A stretch of 64,000 bases of DNA, taken from contig NZ_LABY01000009.1 in assembly GCF_001043975.1 (NCBI RefSeq), forward strand, positions 1 through 64,000. Reading direction: 5' to 3'. The first letter of the stretch is position 1. Every line of letters starts with the position of its first letter. The translations under genes and the position numbers were made by a program. Below the pieces are notes generated by a model that saw only the letters and a program-made list of their open reading frames with translations, had not been told where the DNA came from and did not search any database. Shown piece after piece: positions 56,975-64,000 of this stretch. The DNA is from Methylobacterium variabile (GTDB lineage: Bacteria; Pseudomonadota; Alphaproteobacteria; Rhizobiales; Beijerinckiaceae).

Positions 56975-57585
56975 GCGCCCTCAAGGTCATCCGCTATGGT
57001 GCCCTAGCGGTCGGGGCCGCGCTGGCGCTCGCCGTAGGCGCCGCGCTCCTGATCGGTCGTCCCGTGGAACCCCGGGTGATGGCAATCGGGCGGCCGGGGA
57101 TCGGCGGCCCCTTCCGGCTGGTCGCGCACACGGGGGCGGTGGTCGAGTCGGGCGACCTGAGGGGCAAGCCCCTGGTCGTCTTCTTCGGCTTCACTCACTG
57201 TCCGGACGTCCGCCCAACGGCGCTGGCCACCTTGTCCCAGGACCTGCGGGACCTCGGGCCCGATGCGGACCTCCTGCAGGCGGTGTTCGTCACCCTGGAT
57301 CCCGAGCGGGACACAAGGGAGGCGCTCGCCCAGTACATGCAGGCCTTCGACCCTCGCATCCTGGCGTTGACCGGGACGCCGGAGGAGGTCAAGGCCGTCG
57401 CGAAGGCCTACAAGGTCCATTCGGAGAAGGTGCCGACGGCCGCCGGCGACTACACGATGAACCACACGGCCAGCGTGTTCCTGATGGGTCGCGAGCACCG
57501 CTTCAAGGGCACGATTGCCCAGGGCGAGTCCCGGGAAGCCGCGATGATGAAGCTGCGCCTCCTCCTCGGGCTGAAGGCTGCCTGA
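56971..57585 (+). CDS. SCO1/SenC-family protein with altered copper site
   Basis: 204 residues from a GTG that overlaps the previous stop (GTGA). One N-terminal helix, then a thioredoxin-like fold (GKPLVVFFGFTHCPDVRPTA). SCO proteins have C-P-D-V-C-P; here the second Cys is Arg (CGC codon, one base from TGC). The copper His is kept in TMNHTASVFLMG. Cu(II) binding and thiol exchange should be impaired, so it may be inactive or have another role. Confidence 0.85.
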   Translation: MSALKVIRYGALAVGAALALAVGAALLIGRPVEPRVMAIGRPGIGGPFRLVAHTGAVVESGDLRGKPLVVFFGFTHCPDVRPTALATLSQDLRDLGPDADLLQAVFVTLDPERDTREALAQYMQAFDPRILALTGTPEEVKAVAKAYKVHSEKVPTAAGDYTMNHTASVFLMGREHRFKGTIAQGESREAAMMKLRLLLGLKAA

Positions 57586-57588
57586 GTC

Positions 57589-58077
57589 GTGCGCCGTTCA
57601 CGCGTGCTTGCCTTGATCGGGGTCGGTTGCCTGGGCGCCGGCCTGACCGCCCTCGCCCTGTCGGGACCAGACTTGCCTCCGTCCGCGCGTCCCGGTCTTG
57701 CCGACCCTGCGGCCGTCGACGTTCCTGCAGCGACGTTCGAGCCCGACTTCAGGCCCTGCGCGCATTGCCATCAGATCGGAGCGGGAGCGCGGCACACGAC
57801 GGGTCCTGCGCTGACGCATGTGTTCGGCCGCGCCGCCGGCGCGGTGCCGGGCTATCCCTTCTCGAAGGCGATGCGGCAGAGCGGTTTGGTCTGGAACGCG
57901 CCTACCCTCGCACGCTTCCTGAAAGATCCCCAGTCCGTTGTGCCCGGCACCCGCATGGTGTTCGGCGGCATCACCGACGCCGCGCAGCTCGAACGGGCAG
58001 TCGAGTTCCTCCGGCAGGCCGGGGCCGAGGCCGGCAACGGGCGAGCGGCGCGTCCGTCCGCCGGTCGCCGGCCCTGA
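57589..58077 (+). CDS. Class I c-type cytochrome
   Basis: 162 residues from a GTG 3 bases after the SCO stop. Signal or anchor segment (VLALIGVGCLGAGLTALALS), heme site FRPCAHCHQIGAGARHTTGP, and the Met ligand region VVPGTRMVFGGI, as in mitochondrial-like cytochrome c. A basic tail (GNGRAARPSAGRRP) follows. It may be the electron carrier for the oxidase served by the neighbouring copper proteins. Confidence 0.88.
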   Translation: MRRSRVLALIGVGCLGAGLTALALSGPDLPPSARPGLADPAAVDVPAATFEPDFRPCAHCHQIGAGARHTTGPALTHVFGRAAGAVPGYPFSKAMRQSGLVWNAPTLARFLKDPQSVVPGTRMVFGGITDAAQLERAVEFLRQAGAEAGNGRAARPSAGRRP

Positions 58078-58171
58078 GCGCGATCCATCCCGGGCATTTC
58101 CGCCGGCTAGAGCATTTTCCGACGAAGTGGTCGCCGGTTCGTCTCAGAAAATCCGACCGTATCAAAGACTT

Positions 58172-58210
58172 AGACCAGGATCCGATTGCAGCGCGATCGG
58201 ATCCTGGTCT
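58172..58210. repeat. Perfect inverted repeat, terminator-like
   Basis: Arms AGACCAGGATCCGAT and ATCGGATCCTGGTCT (15 bases, perfect) around a 9-base loop, 95 bases after the cytochrome c stop. It may end the sigF-to-cytochrome transcripts or be a copy of a dispersed palindromic repeat; I cannot tell from one copy. The flanking gagcattttccgacgaagtgg has the look of a genomic repeat. Confidence 0.6.
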
Positions 58211-58237
58211 AGCGCCGACGCGCGACCTTCCCGCCCC

Positions 58238-58265
58238 GTAACCGTCGACGTCGAAGGCTCGAGAT
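58238..58265 (+). promoter_or_regulatory. Near-match to the SigF-type promoter
   Basis: GTAACC, 16 bases, then CGAGAT instead of CGAAAT/CGAACT. It points towards the small gene at 58431, 165 bases on. One mismatch and the distance make it doubtful. Confidence 0.3.
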
Positions 58266-58430
58266 GGCAGCGGCGCAGGTATGGGTGTGACCGGGGCGGC
58301 TCTTCGGTTCCGCGCCGAGGCGATAGGCCCGTCCTACCGGGAGGGAGCCGGACAGCCGGCCGCTCCTTGAGCAGTTGGCCTGACAGCCCCGACGCCCGTC
58401 GATGTCTCGGAGCGGCAGGTGCTGCCGTAG

Positions 58431-58643
58431 ATGGAAGTGATGCCGCAGGATCCCGGCGAGCTTGAAGGACTGTTCGTTCGGGCTCTCCGCCGTACCGTCG
58501 CGGACCGGCAGATGGCCGCCGCGGCGTACCTACTGCAAGCGCTGGAGGCGCTCGATCCCGCGCTGAACGGGACCGCCTTGCAGGAGGCTTGCCGGTCGCT
58601 TCCGGACAGGGCCGAGGCCTGCCCGCGGCGGCGGCACTCGTGA
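58431..58643 (+). CDS. Small helical protein, paralogue of the gene at 33273
   Basis: 70 residues from ATG. The central part (LEGLFVRALRRTVADRQMAA, then AAYLLQALEALDPAL) is predicted as two helices and aligns with the 49-residue protein at 33273. A Cys/Arg-rich tail (EACRSLPDRAEACPRRRHS) is extra. Function unknown. It is convergent with the ccdA gene. Confidence 0.55.
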   Translation: MEVMPQDPGELEGLFVRALRRTVADRQMAAAAYLLQALEALDPALNGTALQEACRSLPDRAEACPRRRHS

Positions 58644-58787
58644 CATGGCCGGCATGCCTCCCGCAACGGGCCACCGGTTTGGCTATCATGGCCGGGGTGC
58701 CCGCACGCTTCCGCCTGAGCGAGCCACGCGCATCCCGAGAGGCGGCCAGGTTGCCGATGGGGAGCCCGGTGACCGCATCCCCGGAAG

Positions 58788-59519
58788 TCACCCGATCCGG
58801 GCGAGTGCGGGAAAGGCGTCGAGGAGCCAAGCCGCGAGCCCGGCGAGGTCGCCCGTGAGCATCGCGGCTCCCATCGCGATCATGGTCATGCCGCTGAGGA
58901 CCTGCAGGACGCGGCCGGCGACCCGGAGCGTGCGGAGCCGCGCGACGAACCCGCCCATGAACATCGCGGCCAGCACGAACGGCATGCCCAAGCCTGCCGA
59001 GTACACCGCGAGGAGTGCGATCCCGCTCGTGCTGGCCGAGGACGCCGCCAGAGCCAGGATCGTGCCAAGCACCGGGCCGATGCAGGGCGTCCAGCCGAAG
59101 GCGAAGGCCATGCCGAGCAGGAACGCCGACGCCGGGTTTCCGCCGGGCGTGCGGCCATGCCAGCGAAACTCGCGTTCGAGGATGCGCAGGCGGAACAGGC
59201 CCGTGGTGAACAGGCCGAACAGGATGACGGTGATGCCGCTTGCAAGCCCGACCTCGTAGAGGTGGGCTCGCAGCAGCGCGCTGAGGGTGTTCGCCCCCGC
59301 GCCCAGGCCGACGAACACGGTCGAGAAGCCGAGGACGAAACAGAGGCTCAGCCCGAGTGTGCGCGCGCGGTGCGAGGAGCCCGCTCCCGGCAAGGCAAGG
59401 TTCTGCCCGGCCACGTACGACACGTAGCCCGGCACGAGCGGCAGAACGCATGGCGAGAGGAAGGAGATTGCGCCGGCGGCGAAGGCCGCCGCCAAACCAA
59501 TTTCCGACGCGCCTGCCAT
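58788..59519 (-). CDS. ccdA: Cytochrome c biogenesis protein CcdA, second copy
   Basis: 243 residues from the ATG at 59519. Shares FAAGAISFLSPCVLPLVPGY and FGWTPCIGPVLG with the copy at 11546, with the same membrane plan. It probably supplies reductant for cytochrome c maturation or for SCO-type and copper proteins in this cluster. Confidence 0.9.
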   Translation of the reverse strand: MAGASEIGLAAAFAAGAISFLSPCVLPLVPGYVSYVAGQNLALPGAGSSHRARTLGLSLCFVLGFSTVFVGLGAGANTLSALLRAHLYEVGLASGITVILFGLFTTGLFRLRILEREFRWHGRTPGGNPASAFLLGMAFAFGWTPCIGPVLGTILALAASSASTSGIALLAVYSAGLGMPFVLAAMFMGGFVARLRTLRVAGRVLQVLSGMTMIAMGAAMLTGDLAGLAAWLLDAFPALARIG

Positions 59520-59699
59520 CGTGGGTCGCCGTCCTGGGATGAGAGTTGCGGGGCGCCGTCGGGCGAGACGCCGCCGTCGCACTCCGGCGCGCCCGAAGGC
59601 GGCGGACGGCCGCGCCCGGCTGAAGGCGCCGGACGGGACCGTGCCGACCGGGCGGGGCAGAAAACTCGCGAGGTCGAGGCTCGCGGGTCAACGATCCGA

Positions 59700-60005
59700 C
59701 TACTGGGGCTTGGCCGGGTTCGGCGGCTGGGTCGCGTTGAGACGCTGCTCCAGCCGGTCCACCCGGTCCTGCAGCGCGCTCATCTTCTTCATCATGCCGC
59801 AGCCGCCCTGCTTCGCGTCGCCGGGGCCCGATCCCTCCGACTTGCCGCCCATTATGTCCTTCATCATGCCCATGCCGCCCTGCTGGCTCGGCTGGTCGCC
59901 TCCCGGGGAGGACGCCGGCCCGCCCATGCCCTGGGCGAGCGCGACGCTTGCCGTCAGCGCGAGCCCGAGCAGGGCCGAGGTCGGGATGATCGTCGAGCGT
60001 GTCAT
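59700..60005 (-). CDS. Met-rich secreted protein with coiled coil
   Basis: 101 residues from the ATG at 60005. Signal peptide (IIPTSALLGLALTASVALA), Gly/Met-rich middle (QQGGMGMMKDIMGGKSEGSG, KQGGCGMMKKM) and a short coiled coil (SALQDRVDRLEQRLNAT). Similar in plan to the protein at 49443. Periplasmic Cu(I) binding is likely. Confidence 0.65.
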   Translation of the reverse strand: MTRSTIIPTSALLGLALTASVALAQGMGGPASSPGGDQPSQQGGMGMMKDIMGGKSEGSGPGDAKQGGCGMMKKMSALQDRVDRLEQRLNATQPPNPAKPQ

Positions 60006-60377
60006 CGTTGAACTCCGATGTTTGTGCTTGGGAACGAGTGCCGCGACCCGGAAGCGGTTCACGGCAAGGGCCGGCTGCGGAAGTTTCAGTCCGAGCCAGC
60101 CTTCGGGTCACGCCAGGGCCCCTGGCGGACACTGGCGGGAGCCCGAGGACCCCGTGAAGCCGTGCGGCGTGAACAAGACCACGCGACCGCCGGACAGGGC
60201 CCCTGCAGGTACCTGCCGTTGGGCGAGGTCTTCCTGAGTCGTGAGCGGCACGGGGCCTGCTTCGGTCGGTTCACGCAGATCGAGCCCGGCGAGTTCGGTC
60301 AGGCGGCGCAAGACCGGCGATGGGCCTCCGGGCCACTGCCCGGACGGTGGACTTCGTCCTTCCGAGGCTTTGGCGGT
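60006..60377. other. Intergenic stretch
   Basis: About 370 bases between two leftward genes. Only GC-rich shadow frames are seen. I find no SigF-type site in it and no clear hairpin. Confidence 0.35.
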
Positions 60378-60761
60378 TCAGCGCGACGGCCGAATATTCA
60401 CGATCCGCACCACACCGCCCTGATTGGCCGCCTGCACCTCCACCGCGTCCCCGGTCCTGACCTTATCGAGCAGGGCCATGTAGGCGACCGGGAAGGTCAT
60501 GGTCATCGCCGGCATATCGACGGCCGGGATGGCTTCATGTGCAAGGGTCAGCTTCGCCCCGCGCGGATGCACGGCCACGATCTTGCCGGTGACCCAGGGA
60601 GCTTGGTCCGTGGATGACCGCCGTGACTGGGCGACTCGGTTCAGCCAATCGACTGCGCTCTCGCTGGCCAAGGCAGGCGCGGCGGGCAACGCTCCTGCCA
60701 GGGAAAGTCCAAGCATTGCCACCAGCATCGGTTTCGAACGAACGGCCACCATCGCCTCCAT
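60378..60761 (-). CDS. CusF-like periplasmic copper-binding protein
   Basis: 127 residues. Signal peptide (PMLVAMLGLSLAGALPAAPALA), then a CusF-type OB domain: WVTGKIVAVHPRGAKLTLAH and IPAVDMPAMTMTFPVAYMAL with the M-x-M copper motif, ending VEVQAANQGGVVRIVNI. In Cus systems such a protein hands Cu(I) to an RND pump; here no CusCBA is adjacent. It is the closest gene to the SigF-type promoter at 60780. The start may be the ATG at 60752. Confidence 0.82.
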   Translation of the reverse strand: MEAMVAVRSKPMLVAMLGLSLAGALPAAPALASESAVDWLNRVAQSRRSSTDQAPWVTGKIVAVHPRGAKLTLAHEAIPAVDMPAMTMTFPVAYMALLDKVRTGDAVEVQAANQGGVVRIVNIRPSR

Positions 60762-60779
60762 CGTGTCTCAGTGGACAAG

Positions 60780-60807
60780 AGTTCGGGGCTGCGTGGATAT
60801 CCGTTAC
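60780..60807 (-). promoter_or_regulatory. SigF-type ECF promoter of the CusF-like gene
   Basis: Minus strand GTAACG (60807-60802), 16 bases, CGAACT (60785-60780), 19 bases before the ATG at 60761. The IS200/IS605 right end begins only 32 bases upstream, so the insertion just spared the promoter. Confidence 0.7.
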
Positions 60808-60878
60808 ATACCCGCATTCGAGACGGGGTCGGTGCAGTGACAACTCCGCCCGCTGAAGCAGGCGGCTTCCCGGTGCAG

Positions 60879-62003
60879 CTACGCGGCAACCCGCCCGCTG
60901 ACGCACCGAAGGCCGTGTCCCGGCCCGAGGCCGAAAGCCCGGTGATGCACGACCATCGCCGCCGCCACGTCGCGATCCAGCACGCACCCGCAGGCGCAGG
61001 CGTGTACTCGGGTCGAGAGCGTCTTGGCCTTGAGCGTCCCGCACTCCGGGCAGGTCTGGCTCGTTCCGCGCGGATCGACCAGCACGACCTCGGCACCGCC
61101 ACTCCCAGCCATGTACCGGACGAGTTGGACGAGGAGGGACCACGCGGCGTCGTGGACAGACCGGGCAAGCATGCCTTTCTTCAGCCCGGTCAGGTCGAGG
61201 TCTTCGAACGCGATGCCCCGGTAGCGCGACACGAGGGAGCGCGAGAGCTTGTGCAGGCGATCCCGGCGCTGGCGAGCCATCTTCGCAGATCCGGCCGCCA
61301 GTCGGGCCTTGGCCTTCAGGCGACGCCTGCCGCCCCGCCTGCATCGGACGAGGGCGCGTTGACGACGGCGCTGTGCCTTCTGCGCCCTGCGGGCGTGGCG
61401 CGGGGCCTCGACCATCTCGCCGTCGCTGGTCGCGATCAGGCTGCCGAGACCGAGGTCGATCCCGACCGTGCCGCTCCCGCACGCCTCTCCGAACGTGGCC
61501 TCGACGCTGAAGACCACGTACCACTTGCCCTGCTGGCGGGTGAGGATCGCGGTGGCGAGCTTCGCGCCCGGCGGTAGGTCCCGATGCCAGACGGCCTTGA
61601 TCCCGCCCGGCACGCCGACGACGCCGATGCGCCGATCTTTCTTCACGCTCAGCCCGTCGCCGACCCGGAAGGTCGCGGCGTGGTAGCGCGCGGAGGCGCG
61701 GTATCGCGGGAAGCCGCGCCCGCGTTTGAAGAAGGCCGTGAAGGTCTGGTCGAGGCGGCGCAGCACCTGTTGCAGGGCGGAGAAGGACCAGCGGGCGAGG
61801 CCGTCACGGTCGGCGGCACGGCATGCCTTCAACTCGGCCGCCTGATGTCCGTAGCGCAAGCCGATCCCGCGGCGTCGGTGGGCTTCGATACGCTGCTGCA
61901 AGCACGCATTGTACAGACCGCAGAAGTCGCGGAGCATACCGTCGAGCCCGGCGCTCTGAGACCTATTCGGCCTAAGCCGATACTTGTAGGAACGCACCGC
62001 CAT
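60879..62003 (-). CDS. tnpB: TnpB RNA-guided nuclease
   Basis: 374 residues, full length. The catalytic RuvC residues are all present: Asp in GTVGIDLGLGSLIATSDG, Glu in IAFEDLDLTGLKK, and Asp in LDRDVAAAM. The zinc finger is TSQTCPECG...ACACGC. The N-terminal RSYKYRLRP and a basic helix (HARRAQKAQRRRQRALVRC) bind the guide RNA. It cuts DNA matching the guide next to a target-adjacent motif, which helps keep the element at its donor site. It starts 3 bases after tnpA. Confidence 0.93.
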   Translation of the reverse strand: MAVRSYKYRLRPNRSQSAGLDGMLRDFCGLYNACLQQRIEAHRRRGIGLRYGHQAAELKACRAADRDGLARWSFSALQQVLRRLDQTFTAFFKRGRGFPRYRASARYHAATFRVGDGLSVKKDRRIGVVGVPGGIKAVWHRDLPPGAKLATAILTRQQGKWYVVFSVEATFGEACGSGTVGIDLGLGSLIATSDGEMVEAPRHARRAQKAQRRRQRALVRCRRGGRRRLKAKARLAAGSAKMARQRRDRLHKLSRSLVSRYRGIAFEDLDLTGLKKGMLARSVHDAAWSLLVQLVRYMAGSGGAEVVLVDPRGTSQTCPECGTLKAKTLSTRVHACACGCVLDRDVAAAMVVHHRAFGLGPGHGLRCVSGRVAA

Positions 62004-62006
62004 CGC

Positions 62007-62438
62007 TCAGGCGCCCTTCTGCGCGGCGATGTAGGCTTCGACCGTTTTGGCACTGACGTGCCCGACGCTGCCCGCGTAGTACGAGCGGGACCAGAGCGTC
62101 GGCGAGCGCGAGCGGAGCGCCGGGAACTCCTGGCGCATCAGCCGGGAGGATCGACCCTTGAAGCGGTTGACGATCTCGGCGACCGCGAGCGTCGGGTCGG
62201 CCTCCACGAACAGGTGGACGTGATCCGGCATCACCTCGACGGCGTGGACGATCATTTCGGTCTCGGTGGCAATCTCGCCGATGATCTCCTTGAGGCGCGC
62301 GTCGTAGGGCGGCACCGGCACCTTGCGGCGGTACTTTGGGCACCACACGAGGTGGTATTTCAGGCTGAAGGTTGCGCCCGCATTGCGCCGGTATCGGGGC
62401 ATGCCAAACGCTACATGTTTGGCAGGGGTCCAACGCAA
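62007..62438 (-). CDS. tnpA: TnpA Y1 single-strand transposase
   Basis: 143 residues (131 if the ATG at 62402 is used). HUH motif MPDHVHLFVEA, catalytic Tyr in the helix ending VSAKTVEAYIAAQ, and the family start LKYHLVWCPKYRRKV. It cuts and rejoins single-stranded ends at the subterminal hairpins. It may also mobilise copies A and B, which lack it. Confidence 0.92.
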   Translation of the reverse strand: MRWTPAKHVAFGMPRYRRNAGATFSLKYHLVWCPKYRRKVPVPPYDARLKEIIGEIATETEMIVHAVEVMPDHVHLFVEADPTLAVAEIVNRFKGRSSRLMRQEFPALRSRSPTLWSRSYYAGSVGHVSAKTVEAYIAAQKGA

Positions 62439-62494
62439 CCCCGCGGCACCGCCGCATTCCCCCGTCGCCTGAAGGCGGCGGTCCCCTGTGGAGC

Positions 62495-63031
62495 CTAGTT
62501 ATGGCCTGGTGGTCCGGCAGGTGCGACTGGACGCTTGGCAAGACGGGCGGTCCCCGGCTTTCTGGCTCGCCTGCCCTCCCGAAGCGTTCCGGCACCGAAG
62601 CGATGCCCCGGCGCGGGCGATGCCACGGCCGACTCGTCCCCCGCGCCAGCGAGATCGTCGAGGATCGGGCAGTCGGGGCGGTGGTCGCCCCCGCAGTGCT
62701 CGGCAAGGTCCGACAGCGTGCGCACCATCGCCTGCAGTTCCTCGATCTTCCTGTTCAGCGCCGCCACGTGCTCCAGCGCCACGGCCTTGACCTGCGCGCT
62801 CGCCCGGTCCCGGTCGCGCCAGAGGGCCAGCAGCCCGGCGATCTGCTCGACGGAGAACCCGAGGTCGCGGCCGCGGCGGATGAAGCGAAGCGCGTGCACG
62901 TCGGCCTCGCCGTAGCGGCGGTAGCCGGAGGCCGAGCGCCCGGCCTTCACGATCAGGCCGATGCTCTCGTAGTACCGGATCATCTTGGCCGAGACACCCG
63001 ACGCGTCGGCGGCCTGCCCGATGTTCAACAT
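62495..63031 (-). CDS. cueR: CueR-type copper regulator with C-terminal extension
   Basis: 178 residues from the ATG at 63031. Helix-turn-helix (MLNIGQAADASGVSAKMIRY), long helix, and Cu(I) loop EHCGGDHRPDCPIL with C-x7-C as in CueR. About 50 extra basic/Gly residues follow, running to within a few bases of the IS200/IS605 left end, so the insertion may have altered the tail. It follows copA by 13 bases on the same strand. Confidence 0.85.
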   Translation of the reverse strand: MLNIGQAADASGVSAKMIRYYESIGLIVKAGRSASGYRRYGEADVHALRFIRRGRDLGFSVEQIAGLLALWRDRDRASAQVKAVALEHVAALNRKIEELQAMVRTLSDLAEHCGGDHRPDCPILDDLAGAGDESAVASPAPGHRFGAGTLREGRRARKPGTARLAKRPVAPAGPPGHN

Positions 63032-63044
63032 GGCGATGCTCCGT

Positions 63045-64000
63045 TCACTCCGCCGGGGCCATCCGCCCCGGCGCCGGGACGAGCCCGGCTCTCCCTTCGC
63101 CATCCGGGCCCGGGATGGCCGGGGGCGAGAAGCGCCTCAGGCGCAAGGCGTTCGCGACCACGAACACGCTGGACAAAGCCATCGCGCCGGCAGCCAGGAC
63201 GGGCGACAGCATCATCCCGTTCAAGGGATACAGCACGCCCGCCGCGACCGGGAGAAGGGCGACGTTGTAGGCGAAGGCCCAGAACAGGTTCTGACGGATG
63301 TTGCGCATCACCGCCCGCGACACCGCGACTGCGTTCACGACCCCGCGCAGGTCGCCCGACATCAGGACGACGCCGGCGCTCTCGACGGCAACGTCCGTGC
63401 CGGTCCCGACCGCGAGGCCGACGTCGGCCTCGGCGAGGGCGGGAGCGTCGTTGATGCCGTCCCCCACGAAGGCGACCTTGCCTCCGGCGGTTGCGCGAAG
63501 CCCCCTCACGGCCGCGACCTTGCCGTCGGGGAGCACCTCCGCGATGACCTCGTCGATCCCGACCTTGCGGGCGACGGCCTCGGCGGTCCGGCGGTTGTCG
63601 CCCGTGACCATCGCCACCCTCAGCCCGAGCGCCCGGAGGGCCTCGACCGCGGCCGGCGAGGTCTCCCGCACCGGGTCGGCGACGGCGAGGATGGCAACGG
63701 GCCGGCCGTCGACCGCAGCGTAGAGAGGGCTTTTGCCCTCCCGGCCAAGCCGGGCCGCCTCGGGCGTGAAGCCGGAAACGTCGTATCCGAGGCGGGCCAT
63801 GAACCGGTCGGCGCCCACCTCCACCTTGCGACCCGCCGTGCGGCCGGAGACGCCGAAGCCCGGAACCGCCTCGAACTCCTCCACGGTGCCGATATGCAGC
63901 TCACGGCGCCTCGCCGCCTTCACGACCGCGGCGCCGAGAGGGTGCTCCGAGCGGGCCTCGACCGCGGCGACCAGGGCCAGCACCTCGTCGCCGTCGAAGC
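63045..64000 (-). CDS. copA: Copper-exporting P1B ATPase CopA (partial, runs off the window)
   Basis: The C-terminal 317 or so residues: nucleotide-binding domain ([20 protein letters not shown]), [20 protein letters not shown], the hinge [20 protein letters not shown], and the two last helices with [20 protein letters not shown], the N/Y pattern of Cu(I) pumps, and [18 protein letters not shown] with the MxxSS motif. The 5' part, including HMA and CPC, lies beyond 64000. Confidence 0.93.
   Translation of the reverse strand, partial: FDGDEVLALVAAVEARSEHPLGAAVVKAARRRELHIGTVEEFEAVPGFGVSGRTAGRKVEVGADRFMARLGYDVSGFTPEAARLGREGKSPLYAAVDGRPVAILAVADPVRETSPAAVEALRALGLRVAMVTGDNRRTAEAVARKVGIDEVIAEVLPDGKVAAVRGLRATAGGKVAFVGDGINDAPALAEADVGLAVGTGTDVAVESAGVVLMSGDLRGVVNAVAVSRAVMRNIRQNLFWAFAYNVALLPVAAGVLYPLNGMMLSPVLAAGAMALSSVFVVANALRLRRFSPPAIPGPDGEGRAGLVPAPGRMAPAE

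Larger units (their letters stand above)
60839..62500 (-). mobile_element. Intact IS200/IS605-family element (copy C)
   Basis: About 1660 bases with tnpA and tnpB in tandem. The left end near 62460-62500 has the hairpin CGTCGCC-TGAA-GGCGGCG and flanking CCATAA (minus strand). The right end has the hairpin CCGCCTGC-TTCA-GCGGGCGG and ends GTTGTC at 60839. The three copies share end sequences but not the bases outside them, which supports these borders. The right end should encode the omega RNA whose guide is the DNA just outside. Confidence 0.85.

Overview
The window is a high-GC, gene-dense metal-resistance region from an alphaproteobacterium. A Methylobacterium/Methylorubrum-like member of the Hyphomicrobiales is my best guess, based on an RpoH with its typical box, a MucR/Ros regulator, an ECF sigma factor paired with an NrsF (DUF1109) anti-sigma, and the general gene style. 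There is no rRNA, tRNA, replication or conjugation gene to say whether it is a plasmid or a chromosomal island. The density of insertion sequences, relics and duplicated modules fits an accreted accessory region.

Layout. 0-3.5 kb: a tnpB deletion derivative, then a small three-gene module (90-aa ORF, 76-aa secreted protein, RpoH sigma) and an internally deleted IS3 element. 3.9-10.7 kb: a CzcBA-type RND efflux system without an outer-membrane gene, with a CDF exporter and small secreted or membrane proteins. 11.5-17.5 kb: a lead/zinc/cadmium cluster (P1B ATPase, LspA, divergent MerR-type regulator) with CcdA, a YafK-type L,D-transpeptidase and a DUF411 protein. 17.5-19 kb: truncated RND/FixH-like genes and His/Met-rich secreted proteins. 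19-23.4 kb: a full ars cluster (MFS, ACR3, two unrelated ArsC types, ArsR, divergent ArsH). 23.4-28 kb: relics, MucR and a dmeRF nickel/cobalt pair. 28-33 kb: IS1182, then an IS5 element containing an IS3 element that contains an IS110 element. 33-39 kb: an operon under a MerR-type regulator and a mer-like operator, holding heavy-metal-associated (HMA) proteins, a CcdA-like protein, an MFS transporter and a frameshifted P1B ATPase with a YPC motif. 39.5-45.8 kb: mercury resistance (merT, merP, merF relic, merA, merB) plus a Vgb-like beta-propeller gene, all read away from MerR operators. 46-61 kb: cytochromes, FixH-like proteins, Met-rich secreted proteins, PCuAC, SCO, CcdA and a CusF-like protein around an ECF sigma/NrsF pair. 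60.8-64 kb: an intact IS200/IS605 element and a cueR/copA pair that runs off the end.

The most interesting signal is regulatory. Seven sites, in five separate places, share the exact pattern GTAAC[C/G]-N16-CGAA[A/C]T, the promoter type expected for SigF-like ECF factors that answer to metal stress. One lies in front of the sigF/nrsF pair itself. Others precede both copies of the small-ORF/secreted-protein/rpoH module, the FixH-like operon, a CusF-like gene, a hypothetical gene and a decayed gene cluster. This looks like a metal-stress regulon spread across the island, possibly with a heat-shock-type sigma factor downstream of the ECF sigma.
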